A stretch of DNA of 64,000 nt, taken from Rhamnusium bicolor (Eukaryota; Arthropoda; Insecta; Coleoptera; Cerambycidae). The position numbers and the translations under genes are program-made. The DNA lies in the NCBI GenBank assembly GCA_029963845.1, contig JANEYF010002810.1:4053501-4117500 (forward strand), in the 5' to 3' direction. Below, in pieces: positions 30,812-43,433 of the stretch. The notes under the pieces are model-generated. The model made no database searches, had not been told where the DNA came from, and saw only the letters and a list, made by a program, of their open reading frames with translations. Position 1 is the first letter of the stretch; every line of letters starts with the position of its first letter.

Positions 30812-33260
30812 CGTTTTTTTTTTCGGCTAATCGTCAAGCAATGTCTATCCGTCTTTGTTTATTTTACATTTACAGAGCACGTAGTGCTATAATGCTAATA
30901 ATAATACGAGGTTAATAAAAAAGGGCATAAACATAAAATTGTATGCTGGGGCTGTTTCAGAGGAAAACCATTAATTTAGCCAGGGGTAATTTTAGTGCAA
31001 TAACTAGCATATCAGTTTATTCCACATAACAATAATTTGTCATAATAAAATCGCTTTTTACATAACACCGCACATGTGCTAAAATGTGGCGACATCATAA
31101 GTGAAGTATGAAGGTTTCTTTTATAAATTTTCAGACAATTAACATTTTTTTTACGATTAAAAATGATATAAATGGATTTTGAATAAATTTTATTTAAGAT
31201 GCTTTTACGATTATAGATAGATTTTGAATTTTGACAATTTGATACTTATTACATTGTTACGAATAAAAAGCAGAAACCTTGCTTTGTTTAATTCTTGAAC
31301 GCCGCTAGCTTTTCCTCTCTATTGTTGAGATTAGTAGCCCATACATTACAGTCTTACACACATGCTTTGGATGACAGGTCTGGTCCGTCAGGTTTGGTCT
31401 CTGACGGACCAGTACTTTCATTGCCCACTAACATGAAATAATGTTTTGCGGTCTAAGTTGTTTATTAAATCCGTGGAAGTCCAATACTTTGTGTTAATGG
31501 TATAAAACTGTTGAAAAATCCCATTTCTTTGCCTGGCCCGTGGACTTTCGTCGAGTCGAAAGTCTTATTAAATGATACATGGTAACTAATGTTGTATGTA
31601 TAAACTACATTATGCATAATTTATATTTACTATGAACAGTGCAAAAAGAAAGGCTATACTCTGTTTAACAAGGTTTTAATATAATACCACAGCGTTACCA
31701 TCTCATCATATGCGTTACTTTTTAAATTTCTGTTAACATACTCTTTGGATTTTATTTTTCAAAGACACGGAAAACTTTCATACAACTAAATAAAATCAGT
31801 TAAGAAGTCTTTAGATAAAAATCTCATGTCTTTATCCGCCATAATATTTAATCGTTAAATAATCGTTATATACTATACTAATAATAATAAATTTTCTCTT
31901 AAGAAAACTGCCAGATAATTCTATCATCCAACCAAACACGTGCACAACACTGTCAAATTATGGGCAGCGATGGATGAAAACCGTCACCGGCTTTGCCTGT
32001 TAGACTGATGAGGGAAGGAATGTACCCGTTATAACCCATAGATTAGCAGTATTACTGAAGGGCAAAGTCTGGCGCAGTCCAAGGAGGTCGAATAAGACTG
32101 TAATGTATGGGCAGCTATTATGGTTATTTGACATGGAATTTTTCATAAATCGTGAGTACAAAGATTTGATTTGCTTCCGACAATTTCAACTTCTATATTC
32201 GGATGGTGGCGATACAGAATTGATTTTTTTTATATTTCTGTTTTTTCCTAATATAATAATTTTAACGTTTATAAAACGAACTATTCCATATCCAATTATG
32301 CGCATAAATTAACATCAAAGTCAAAATTGATATTAATATGATATTATTGATAATTTATGATTTTAACACATCTTAACATTTTGTAAGTTAAGAAAACATT
32401 TGCATTTTAATCCTAAAATTTCCATATAAGAAGGTTTTTTTAATATATCGTATGTTCCCCCCAAACCTCTTGATTAAGGTGCATTCGAGATTTTTTTGTT
32501 TAAATGTCTACACTTCAAAAAATTTGAATTTAATGTAAAATATATGACTTACTGTATCCCCTTAATTTGTCTTAAATTGATGTAACGTCAATACTGATTT
32601 TCATAAATCGAGCAATAAAATTATTTAATTTTTTACAATATTGAGTAATCTAAAATTTCAATTTTTAGAACCTTATTTTGTCTGAATTATTCAACAGACC
32701 GCTTTGGAGGACAAATATTGTTCCAGAAACAAGCAAAATCACACTAGAGTATTTGCCGTGTTCCACCATTTCGAAAACACGAACAGTATCCAGTGTATTC
32801 TTACCTACGAAGTACACGACATTTTAGTTTGAATTAATGACTTTCTACCAGTTGCGAAGCAAGATTTGTTCTCATCTAATCTAGCTACAAAGGTTATCCG
32901 AAATTTATATATCCTGTTTTGACAAGCAATTTTTCTTTCGTAAAAATGATTAAAATGTTATAAATAAACAACATATTAAAACACGTCAAAAATGGAATGT
33001 GCATAGAAATATATAAAAATGTATAGAATATGTAACAAAATATTAAAAACTATTAAAAATATGTTACATATTTTATATATATGATTTAGAAGTTCAACAG
33101 CAAAAATAAGAAGTACATATGTTGTTTTCCTAAAACGAGATAGTGTTTTCTTTAACTTGTAAATTTCAGAGAAAAAATATTGTATTATTTAACTTTAAGA
33201 CAAGCGATTATGACCTCGTTTAGCAGTTCCAACAGTTATTGACATATTTATGACGAAGAG
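30812..33260. other. Non-coding region
   Basis: A perfect 12-bp stem (CTGGTCCGTCAG, 31380-31391; inverse at 31401-31412, 9-base loop) is the only clear structure. A GC-richer patch at 31960-32110 is unidentified. Confidence 0.4.
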
Positions 33261-33394
33261 CAGGGCCGGGTTAAGATGTGCTATGATTTTAAAGTACGGC
33301 TTCTAAGTTATTTAAAGAGGATGCTTAAAAGCCCCTCATATTGTAAGATACTAGACTGTAGCTTACTTAACTCATCCTTGTAAATCCAGCCCTG
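33261..33394. mobile_element. Small hAT-like MITE, 134 bp
   Basis: Ends CAGGGCCGGGTTAAG and, inverted, CAGGGCTGGATTTACAAG. The form is hAT-like, but the flanking octamers do not match, so the superfamily call is weak. Confidence 0.45.
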
Positions 33395-33786
33395 CCAGGG
33401 GAAAGAATTATCCCATGTTTTTACTGGTTAAAGAAATGCAAAGACATTAGTGGCATTAAATGTATTTAGTAGGGCCTAGGTATATTCCGAATACAGGCTC
33501 ACAGACTCTGTTTTTAGGAAGTGGAAGAATACGATTTTTTTACAAGTTTTAGTAAGTTCTAATTAGATTTTAGAATTATTCTACCAGCCTGGAACGCTAG
33601 GCACCACGTATACCAACTAACAACTCACGCAGCTCGCCCGCCACTAAAAACGTATTTACAAACCTCTTCATATTCAATATACTTAATACAAAACGCACAC
33701 ATTTGGAAACTGGATACTGTAATATAATTTTACTAATTTGTCCATTTTGTATTACCAAAATCATGTGCGTTTATATTAAACTATTC
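33395..33786. other. Non-coding region
   Basis: No supported feature. Confidence 0.3.
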
Positions 33787-33922
33787 AATTATCCTAGCTT
33801 GTCACTTTGGCAGCGCACAGAGAGAAGCAATATCGCTAGTGTGGGACAGAGACAAGCCAAAGGGATATTGAGATTGCGGGGCCATTGTGCATCCAAGCTC
33901 AAGTGCCATGCTAGGATAAATT
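33787..33922. mobile_element. 136-bp palindromic MITE
   Basis: Ends AATTATCCTAGCTTGTCACTT and, inverted, AATTTATCCTAGCATGGCACTT. Interior is GC-rich relative to the flanks. Confidence 0.55.
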
Positions 33923-34827
33923 ATTTGTATTTTTTAATGAAACACTTTATTTATGAATACTTTTTATTTTATAAAAAAAATTGTCTATACTATTTATAAT
34001 CTAAGTTATTTAAAGAGATAGTAGGCATTTATTAATAAAAGGTGATATGGTGCTATATCAAATATTGATTTAATTTTGCGACTGCAATGTTTTCTACATT
34101 ATATTCGCAGAGGCAAGGTTCTGTAAAAAATACGTAATATTATAATTATATAATAGCATGACTATTCCATTTAAAAAATCATTAAAAACTTATCATGAAC
34201 TAAAATTGATATCGAAAGATTAGGCTAGACACTGCTCTTTACTTTGATATTTCAGTATGGCACTTACACCATTTGAAAGACAAAAGATTTATTAACGAAA
34301 TTACGTATTGCTCTTTTATTTTTACTTTGCGATGTTATGCTAAAATTTTAAGGCAAGTACGGACCGAAGCCACACGAATGCCTCATACATACAATTTGTC
34401 CATTTCAATGTCATCTGAATTTATTAACAAAAGGAGAAGAATTAAAAGGCATTGGTGGTCAGGCCAAATTTATATTTGACTAAAAAAATTCCAGTCAAAT
34501 GATTAATGACGTACTGTGTGAAGAAGAAAGTGGTCACTTTAAGAATTTTATGAAGATGTCATTGGAAAATTTTTATTTTATATTAAATTTTATTAGCGAC
34601 AAAATAAGAAAAGAATGACAACTCGTTCGAAAAAGACATATCATTTGAAAAAAGAGGAACTGTAACTTTCATAGAATTTCACGTGGCGGTATTTTCTGAT
34701 TAATTTCAAGCAAGTGTCTGCTTCGCACTCCATAATTAATTAGTGCTTTACCTAAACTTAACTTAAACAATACTTGCATACATTGATGTAAACTACTTTA
34801 GTAAATCTTTAAAAATTCTTTAGTTTG
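33923..34827. other. Non-coding region
   Basis: No supported feature. Confidence 0.3.
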
Positions 34828-35123
34828 CCATAGATTAAATATACATATTTATATGGATAGTTACTTCTTATGTAAATATTTGCCGCTTAAAAATCTGCAC
34901 GCCAACATTTTCATACCGACACGAGCAACGCCAGTTTAGGATATTCTTAATTTTGAAATAGTAAGTTCGTACTACTGGCCCATTACAATTGTACGTATTT
35001 ACAGTTTCGCCACAACAGAATCTAAACAGGCACTGATCATAATGATGTAAAAATTTTGGCGTCCAGATTCTTGAGCCGCACATATTTACATGAAAAGTAA
35101 CTATCTGCCTACTTAATCTATGG
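34828..35123. mobile_element. 296-bp MITE with ~80-bp inverted repeats
   Basis: Left arm begins CCATAGATTAAAT, right arm ends ACTTAATCTATGG. Inside, AGTTACTT, ATGTAAATATxTGCxGCT and ATCTGxACGCCAA are inverted in both arms. The minus-strand open frame inside is not a gene. Confidence 0.75.
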
Positions 35124-37021
35124 TTTCACGTATCTTACGGATAAAAGAAACAAGCTCTAAAATAATAATACTAAGAATGTTCAAATAGTTTCGGTGTATT
35201 GTATTCCATTGTAAACTTAAGCACAACAAATATTTTATTTTTTCGTTTCTATTTTCTTCTTTTATTCAATATTGGTTATTTTTTTAATTAATAAGAGACT
35301 AGATGTTGTTTTCTTATGAATTTCATAAAAAATAACTAGCAATAACTCTTCACTTGATATTGATGTTGTTTTCCAAATTATTATGGGTTCCTTTACTGTC
35401 TCAGAAGCTTTTTGCATCATACTTATTTATTTGAATTTGTATTTTTTTTAAATGTTTAACCGTCGTTTACATTTATTTTCTATGAGAGTCATAAAGATTA
35501 GTAGGTGTAAATTCTTATCAATTTATTTAATTATGTTGAGGACATCTTTTTCGTAACCATCGTTATCACCAAAAAATATAAACGATTTTAATAAAAATAA
35601 AAATTTCCCTCTAAAGTTGTTGATATTTGTTTTGGCGTCCACAATGAATTTAACTAAAACAACAAACATCTTTGATCTAGTAGATCTAGATCTGTAAAAA
35701 TTTTAAGTCCCTCATATTTTTAAACTTATAGTTATCAAATTTCGTCGATAAAAACATTAAGCGGCTTTTGAAACAGATCATTTTCAAACAATTTCCATAT
35801 GCCTTCTTTATAAGTCATTTTCAGTTTATAATACTCCCACAACTTGCACAAGAAAAGTTCCCCCAAATATACTGGGTGTTCGACCTAAGATTTCCCGGGT
35901 TTATATATCAGCAATGGTATCAGAATCTTCACAAGAGTGTATTTTGTGATTTCATTTCTCTTTTTCTTTATTTTAATCAGTTGGGTGAGGAAATTATGTA
36001 AATTATTTTGAAGATATTATATGTACCTTAATAAACATCAAATTATAAATTAAATAAGACAACCATTTGAAAATAGAAAATTACCCTTTATGAAAACATG
36101 AACATTTTAAGTCAATTTTTACATTTATTTTAATTTTACCAAAAGTTAGAAAGTTCTTAGGCCAGCAATTCGTAAATACATAAAATTAAAGTAATTATTG
36201 TGTAAGTTTTTTATTTTTTTAATTCTAAAATGTTTGAGGTAGATTGGCTGACAAATATAGAATTATATTTTAACAAAGTTAAAAAAATTATAAACCGAAT
36301 TAATAAATTTTGAGGTAGATTTTTAGGTTTCAAGGAACACTTTTTACAGAACTATCAGTAAACTATCTGCACTTTTATTTAGATAAAAATACGTATAGTG
36401 TAATTTTTCTGTAAGTATGAAAGACAAAAAAAGTGAAACAATAATTTTTAAATGGTATTTACTTAATGTCATACAATTTTTTACGAATCAAAAATATCAC
36501 TTTCGTTGCTTGACCAAAGCCAAATTTAATGATAGATAATAGAAAAAAACTATAAATGCAGTTAAATACATGAAGTGATAAATATTTGTAAATATATTAC
36601 CCCCAGAAGCTTGCTTTGCCCATTTATCCAAAAACATCAAATTGCATTGCATGTAAATTTCTCTCGTGCATAACTTTTTAATGATAATATTTAATACTGA
36701 TTACCCAGAACCATATACAAAAAGTCCTGCAACCCAATACATACTTTCAAAATTACACTGAGGAAAGACAACTTCTCCCTTTATAACAGAAACGTTTTAT
36801 AGTAATAAAATAAATCTAATAATTAAAGCCGGCCCGTTTTAATGCAGTCTACCAAGCGGAGATAGAGGGCGGATGTATGACATGCCAAGAACTACATATA
36901 CCAAGATAATCTAGAGATTTTTTATTTTAAACATGTAAATTGTCAAAAAATAAAAGATGTACACCTGATTCATTTTCAAAATACACATTCTTATTTACAT
37001 TCCAACATAGAATTTTAGCAG
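35124..37021. other. AT-rich non-coding region, possible intron
   Basis: No family or frame recognised. It would be the upstream intron if the exon at 37022 is real. Confidence 0.35.
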
Positions 37022-37104
37022 AGGATGCTATAGAAAAATCATTATTGATGCAAGTGTACGATGACGACAACCATAAACAACTGTTAATGGACATGATATC
37101 AGAG
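37022..37104 (+). CDS. Candidate internal coding exon, unknown gene
   Basis: An AG acceptor after a pyrimidine-rich stretch (TTCTTATTTACATTCC, then AATTTTAGCAG) and a donor AG|GTTAGT bound an 83-bp segment. In the open frame it encodes EDAIEKSLLMQVYDDDNHKQ and LLMDMISE. The peptide is acidic and well mixed, unlike the K/N/F-rich random frames around it. Entry would be phase 1 and exit phase 0. A second acceptor 11 bases upstream (CAACATAG) is possible. I do not recognise the protein. Only the coding-like composition and splice sites support it. Confidence 0.35.
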
Positions 37105-37504
37105 GTTAGTCTTTGTAAGTTACAAGATTTCTTAAAACGGGCTAGCTTTGCTAATAATTGTGCGTATATGACATTTTACTACAAATACCTAAGCGTAAAT
37201 TGTTTTCAGTGATTTTTTACTTTAAATTCGGTAGTACCCTTTATAATACAAAATAAGAGAAATTTTTAAAATAAACGAATTTCAAATATTTCCTTCACAC
37301 GAGATACAAGGTACAAGTCACGTCTCACAGCGTATATTAAAAAAAAAACACCACATAATTATTTTAAACAACCCCCAAACTAAAGCCAGAGCTGCACGTG
37401 CGTGGGTTACACAGTTGAAAAAAATAAATAAGTAGTTTTCGAAAAACAGTTATGTATGTTGAAATATATGAAAATATTTAGTTAAACATGTTAAACGACT
37501 TGCC
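37105..37504. other. Non-coding region
   Basis: No supported feature. Confidence 0.3.
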
Positions 37505-37700
37505 CAGACCGTAATTTTGAAACAGTACTTCGTTAGACAAGACAGGCAACAGAATCAGCAATTCACAGACAGTACTTTTACAGACAATATTCCGTTAGAT
37601 ATGTACATGAGAATAGACCTGGTACTTTTGCAGACAATATTTTCTCAAAAGAACTGATATTTCAGAGACAGTAATTTTATAGACGCAAACATTATTCTAC
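37505..37700. repeat. Degenerate ~55-bp tandem repeat, four units
   Basis: AGACAGTACTTTTACAGACA-type segments recur near 37506, 37566, 37615 and 37666, each followed by AATATT or a worn version of it. Strongly diverged. Confidence 0.5.
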
Positions 37701-37869
37701 TAACACATACTCCGCACCTCAACTTAGATCCTATTTGAGTATGGTATAATATTATGAGCTGTTCCTTTGACATAATTGGTTTGAGATTTCTGAACAAAGA
37801 ACATCAGAATATTCCTTTTGTCTGTGGTGAAATCATTTTTCTATTTATTATTAAGATATAGCCATTATA

Positions 37870-39130
37870 CAAGTCACATGCAGTTTTTAGGACACTATTA
37901 GATTTAAACTCAAGTAATTAATTCATCCAATGTATCAGATACGATCGAAGATTTATCGTCTGCATTACAGAAGATCCATCAGATATCAACGTTTCAAGGT
38001 CACTTGTGTATAATAAATACAGTATGGGGCCTAATACAGAACCTTGACGAACTCTAATATTGACATATCTATACTTTGAATTGACCTTAGTGGTGGTATT
38101 GATATCTGAATATAATAGGCTGACATATTGCTTATGCGCATAGATTTAAGATCGAGTAATTCATTCAATGTATAGATACGATCAACGATTTATCGTCTGC
38201 AAAGAATTCATCATGGTCGTTTGTGTATAACAAGAACAGTTTGAGGCCCAATACAAAATCCTCAGGAACTCCAATATTTACACATGTATACTCTGAATTC
38301 ATCTAAGGGGTGTTATTGATATCTGAATACAGGCTGACGACAGTTTACGCTCTTTTAGGAGAAACGAAAATACCCAATCATATGCAACCCGTCATACACC
38401 ATATAAATAAAGTTTGAACAATAAGTCGAATGCACGCTGAGATCGCAAAAGATCACAGGACACTCACCTATATTCTACTAATTTTTGATACAAAGAGTAT
38501 ATAGAAGTTATTGATTTATGTAAATGAAATCCATGCCGATTATGCGTAATAATATCTATCAATAAATCGTGTCACATATAAATATTCATTAGTTTTGGAA
38601 AATTCAGGTAGGATCGTAACCGGTGTATAATTTTTCGCTTGTGGATTATATTTTTTATAGATTGGTATAATTTTTTTCTACTTTTAGAATTTTAGGAAAA
38701 GTTCCAGTTATTAAAAATAAGTTAACTAAATATATAGGTAATTGGTTTTATAATATATTTCGACAGAGTCAAGTGATTCAAGGAAAATCGATTATTTAAT
38801 TATTTAACCTATTACAGCCATTCATATCACACTTATCGTTTGTAGATATTTTATCTATAACCTTCAGAGACGTATTTATAAAAAAAAATATTCAAAGCAG
38901 ATACTCATACAAGATGCCTTCATCCAGTACCTGCATGTTATTGATTTTTTTTGCTTTTATTTGAAATTTCGATTATTACATTCCATGCAGCTTTAAATGG
39001 ATTGTTAGAATTAATTGTTTCATTTTGATAAAACTGTTTTTTAGTTTTTTCAAATAGAATTATATGTTTTTTTACCGGATTCTTGTATGCTTCAATCAAA
39101 TTAGGGTACATATTTTTTAGGTAATGCAAA
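37870..39130 (-). pseudogene. LINE reverse transcriptase remnant with internal duplication
   Basis: Minus strand, in order: YKNPVKKHIILFEKTKKQFY and NPFKAAWNVIIEISN (endonuclease-RT linker), KIIPIYKKYNPQAKNY and PVTILPEFSKTNEYL (RT box 1), HGFHLHKSITSIYSLYQKL, CDLL and RAFDLL (degraded first catalytic box), VPEDFVLG, LLYTND and FADDKSLI (catalytic box). The last region is present twice, about 220-240 bp apart, as VRQGSVLGPILYLLYTSDL in the lower-coordinate copy. Many frameshifts and stops. It belongs to the broad jockey/CR1-type LINE group. Confidence 0.75.
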
Positions 39131-39434
39131 TCTTTTCATTTAGTACTTGACATATACTAAATAGGCTTTGCTCGTGTCGATAAGAAAATTTATGGGTACA
39201 CATTTTTCAGTGATAAATATTTAAATACGGATGAACAAAACAAACGAATCATGTGTCTTTAAAAATACTGTCTGCTAATGTTGCGTCTCCCTTGTAAAAT
39301 GTTAACACTGACTTAAGTTCTCTAATCTGCGTTAAAACTTTGACAATTATTTATTGATAACTGCTCATCTTTCCGACTGTTAACGGGTCTACCTAGCAGT
39401 ATTTGTAAAATTGATTTCTACTATTTTCTTTGTG
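39131..39434. other. Non-coding region
   Basis: No supported feature. Confidence 0.3.
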
Positions 39435-39662
39435 TGGCTTCGTGGTCGAGTAGTAAGGACACTTGCTTCTTAACTTGGAGTCCCGGGTTCGATCCCCGGT
39501 CGAGGAGCTAGGATTTTTTTCTAAACCAGAAATTAGTCCTAGCATACTCGCATACTGGGGCTACTCCATTGTCTCCAAATGTGTAGCCCTCCCCACACAA
39601 GGTACCTTGAGGTACGTTCAGGGATACGGGGGTTGTATTAGCTGTAGTGTTTCAATCTAATG
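39435..39662 (+). mobile_element. tRNA-derived SINE, copy 1
   Basis: The head has an A-box-like TGGTCGAGTAG (39443-39453) and a B box GGTTCGATCCC (39486-39496) inside a perfect T-arm: CCGGG stem, 7-base loop TTCGATC, CCCGG. The body holds GAGCTAGGATTTTTT, ATTGTCTCCAAATGTGTAGC, CCCACACAAGG and GGGATACGGGGGTTGTATT, all shared with the copy at 58.79 kb. The anticodon arm is not well formed, so it is not a functional tRNA. Polymerase III transcription would start near the head. Confidence 0.75.
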
Positions 39663-42350
39663 AATTTTCCATCAACAACTCCATAAAGAAATAGCAAACC
39701 GTAGAGGCGTAATTAACGCCTCCTGCAAACCGCAACAGAACACCATTGTAGATCTAAGTAATATATCAATACCAAATTTTAACTTAATTCGGTTAGTTGT
39801 TTCTGAAATGTATTCAAAAATAGAAATAAAATGGGTAAAGGGAATTGTGCCTAAGTGGTGGCCCATCATTTTCAGAGCATCCTGTATAATTTGACTACTG
39901 TATTATTTACACAGTATCAAAATTAAAGTAATCGTGTTTCACAAAATAAAAAAAATCAATAATCATATAAAGTATTTAAAAAGTCGTTGCACAAATTCTG
40001 AAGTTAATTCTACCGGGATAACAAACAAGATTGTCAATATCAAAACTACGTCTCCCCCCCCTCCAAGTTTGATTGTACGGCAATTCTATTTTCGGCGGTA
40101 GGTCGGTGAGGATCAAAGCTGGAAATTTTGGAAGTGCACACTCCGCCATTGATTTATTACCAGCACTACTTATTATTTGTATACGTCACCTTCAATCGTT
40201 TTTTATATCCCGGTACTTATCAAAATAAAAAGAAGATATAAAACATCCCCCTAAAAAACCCTATGAGACGAATCTTTATGTCCTTCGTATCTACTTGTTT
40301 ACGTAGAGGATTGTAGGGATAGGAGAAAGGAATAATGTGAATACTAATTAATTTCATTGGCTTATGATTCGACTTTATTATTATTGATTCTTTACTAAAT
40401 TGTGGTTCAACTTTGATGACGACTTAATAATAAACTCTAAACGTAAGCGAATTGGCTGATTTAGTGTTCCTTGTCCCATTCGCGCGACTCTCTAAGAAAA
40501 AACCTTGTATACTAATTATTACGTTATCATTTTGTGAGAACCTTATTTTTTTCTGTTTAGTAGCAAATAGCAGCACATTATTTAAATCCAAGTAATTAGC
40601 AATTCATTACTCCTATAACGATACACTTCTTTCTCTAGTTTGCTCAAGGAAATTAACGAATAATTTGTAGTTTCCCAACGTTTTATAACAACCCTCGAAA
40701 ATCACACCCACACTAACATTATCCAGAAGAAAACTAAAATACTTTTTTAACCATTCATCTATCAATTAATGGCATAAAATTATTCACCTCAAGGAAATCA
40801 TTTCAAGACCTTCGTTTATAGCCTTTTTTGGTTTTGGTTGTGTTGGAATGTCAGCTTCTGAATTTGAGCTATATATTTCACGAACGCCCTATATAGGGGA
40901 GACGTATTCACATTAGTAATAGGATCTTTTATTTATAGTCCTCCGTTGTCATGAAAGTTTAATTATGAATTCATAAAAATGTTCAGCTGCAGAGTGGATT
41001 ACTCGGTAATATAGATTCAACTATTTTTAGTTTTATAATAGATTTAGGAACTTATTTAAGTTATATAATGGTTATTCTTATGATGAGGAACAATGTAAAT
41101 AAATTTACTATTTATTATTGTTAGGGTTAGGGTTAGTCAGTTATTTGTAACCTGCACCACAACATATAATCCTCTGATTCTGTGCCTGCCTATTACTTGA
41201 GTTCGGTTCTTTGTTAATGAAGTGCATTGTATATTATCTCAAAGCATAACTATCCTTTTTTTTTCATGTACATCATTATTATTTATCACTTCCTGTTTGT
41301 TGCAAATTTTTTTAATACGAAAATTTTCAGTATTTCAAAAAATAAAAAAATATATTTGATACGTAGTGGTAATTTGTTTTCGATCATCGTCAGTCTGTAG
41401 ATTTTAAATCTATACAGAATTCCAAAATTAAGCTTACTTTTTTCCTGCAGCGAACAATACATTTACGATAAAAATACTTTATTATCATTTGTCATTTTTC
41501 AGTCCTTGTTCATGCGAAAATATATTAATTATAATTTTTTTATTAAAAGCAAGGTAATCGATTACTCGTGAGCTTAACAAGACAAGACTGCTGAATTTTT
41601 GCAACATTGTCAGATTTATTGATTTCATTAATAAAAACAAAATAGTTTAAAATAAATGATCTAATCAGAACGATGACAACTAAATTTCTTCCCGAAAGGA
41701 TCAAATAGGATTTTAAAAAATCGGTCTCCGTGTGGTGCAACTCTACAGTACTTTCACCATTACATCCAAATTGAAATAGTAGAAATAAATAATTTTCATC
41801 ACAAACATTAATTTCATTTTTATACTTATGTTATTATATTTACTGACTTTTTTTTAAGGTACTCCCATTTGTATTAATTTCACTCATGATCAATTGGTTC
41901 CCAGACTTCTCAAATATTATATGTAAAAAGTCACGCCGATTTGGATTTTGCATTTTTTTAATTCGATAAGATTAAAATTTAAAAAAAGAAAAAATCAAAT
42001 TTCAAACCAGTTGATTAATGTTCGATTAATGTTTATTTAACGAACCGAACATTACTTTTTAAACTATTCGTATGTATTATAAATGTAATTGATTTTTTTC
42101 TGAAAGGATTACGTAAGAGTGATGAAGTCAATAGTGACACTTCTACTTATTAAATAATTACAAGTCAAAAGTTATTTGTTGAAAAATGCCACTGATTTAT
42201 AGATTGCCCAAAAAATATGTATACGAAATGTGACATCGAATACCTAATTCTCAATGATTATACTTCTCCGGATAGAACATTCACTAATTTTGTTTGACAA
42301 AGAAAAGAAAATGTTAAAATACCTGTATAATCTTGCCCCTACGTATGCTA
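39663..42350. other. Non-coding region
   Basis: A CATCCTGTATAATT end near 39880 resembles the TACAGGGTG-type element ends. A short TTAGGG run lies at 41120-41136. No gene supported. Confidence 0.4.
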
Positions 42351-43433
42351 CTCAGAAAACATGATCGCCCCCTATTTATTGAGATCAATTACAGATGGCG
42401 AGTTGCGGTAAAAATCGATGGATTCAGCTCTTCAATTGAGCAAGATATCAAACTGGTAAAATTATTTCACTAAAACTTTGAATGCAGGGACGCCTCGTAA
42501 TTTCGACCTTTTTTTGATCGCACAGTATTGAGTGATATGTCATTGAAGAGGTCTTTAAACGTTTTATTGATTCCGACAGACAATTTCGAAAATTTTAAGC
42601 GGTTCCTGTTTTATGCTCAAAAACGTAAAATTCCAAACCTCGCAATTTTAAGATTTTTGTAGTTTGAGTAACTGAAAAATCTGACAATTGTCCGATGAAA
42701 TTGGAATCTTAGGGTCTTGGCATTCCTAAAAATTTCATTTTTTCATCAGAAATTGGATTTTATGCAAAATGCCGAGGTTTAAAGAGAAAATACATATATG
42801 TAATTTTTTAAAAAATAACTGAACATTTTTAATACGTATTGCCAATATATATTGAATTATATATCATTAGAAGCGTCTTGATGAACTCTATGGAGTACTC
42901 TTACGGTTTTGAAAAATATTTGTGGGATATTATTTAATACGTCAAGGTGTCTTTTTCTATGCCTGTGTAAACCCAAAAGTTCGAAAAATGACTTCGATGG
43001 GTAAAACTTTACTGATTTGCACGAGGAAATTGTCAAAGCCAGTGGCGCAACTTAAATAAAAATAACTTAGAATTACAATAATTGCGCAAGATGTTTTAGT
43101 GGCGCAATCCATGCAAAAACTCCGAGGAAGAATAATAAATAAAGTGCAAATTTTACATTTTTGGGCATAAAATTGGAACCGCTTAATATTTTCCAAATAT
43201 TTTTTCGGGGTCAATAAAACATTTAAAGACTTCTTCAACTGCATATCATTCAATATTGTGCGATGAAAAAATTAGGCAAAAATTTTGAAATATCTCTGTA
43301 GTCAGAGTTTTAGTTAAATAGTTTGGCCTCATATGAAATCTGGCTCAATTGAAGTGCTGAATCCAACGGTTTTTACCGCAACTCACCATCTGAGATTGAT
43401 CTCGAGAAATAGGGAGGTAATCACGTTTTCTGA
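42351..43433. mobile_element. Long-inverted-repeat element, ~285-bp arms
   Basis: Arms 42351-42635 and 43148-43433 share CAGAAAACxTGAT, GAGTTGCGGTAAAAA, GGATTCAGC, CTTCAATTGAGC and TTAAGCGGTTCC in inverted order. The right end TGAATCACCTTGTATA is a one-base variant of CACCCTGTATA. The 500-bp centre is not coding; the 98-codon minus frame over the right arm is a repeat by-product. Confidence 0.75.

Noticed and set aside
32005..32030. CTGATGAGGG as another hammerhead core
   Set aside because: No GAAA box or stem III follows at the right distance.
39435..39510. Functional tRNA gene
   Set aside because: A-box-like and B-box motifs and a T-arm exist, but the anticodon and acceptor stems do not form, and the body is shared with another repeat copy.
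41120..41136. Telomere-like GTTAGGGTTAGGGTTAG
   Set aside because: Under three units and of the vertebrate type; insect telomeres usually use TTAGG. Probably chance.
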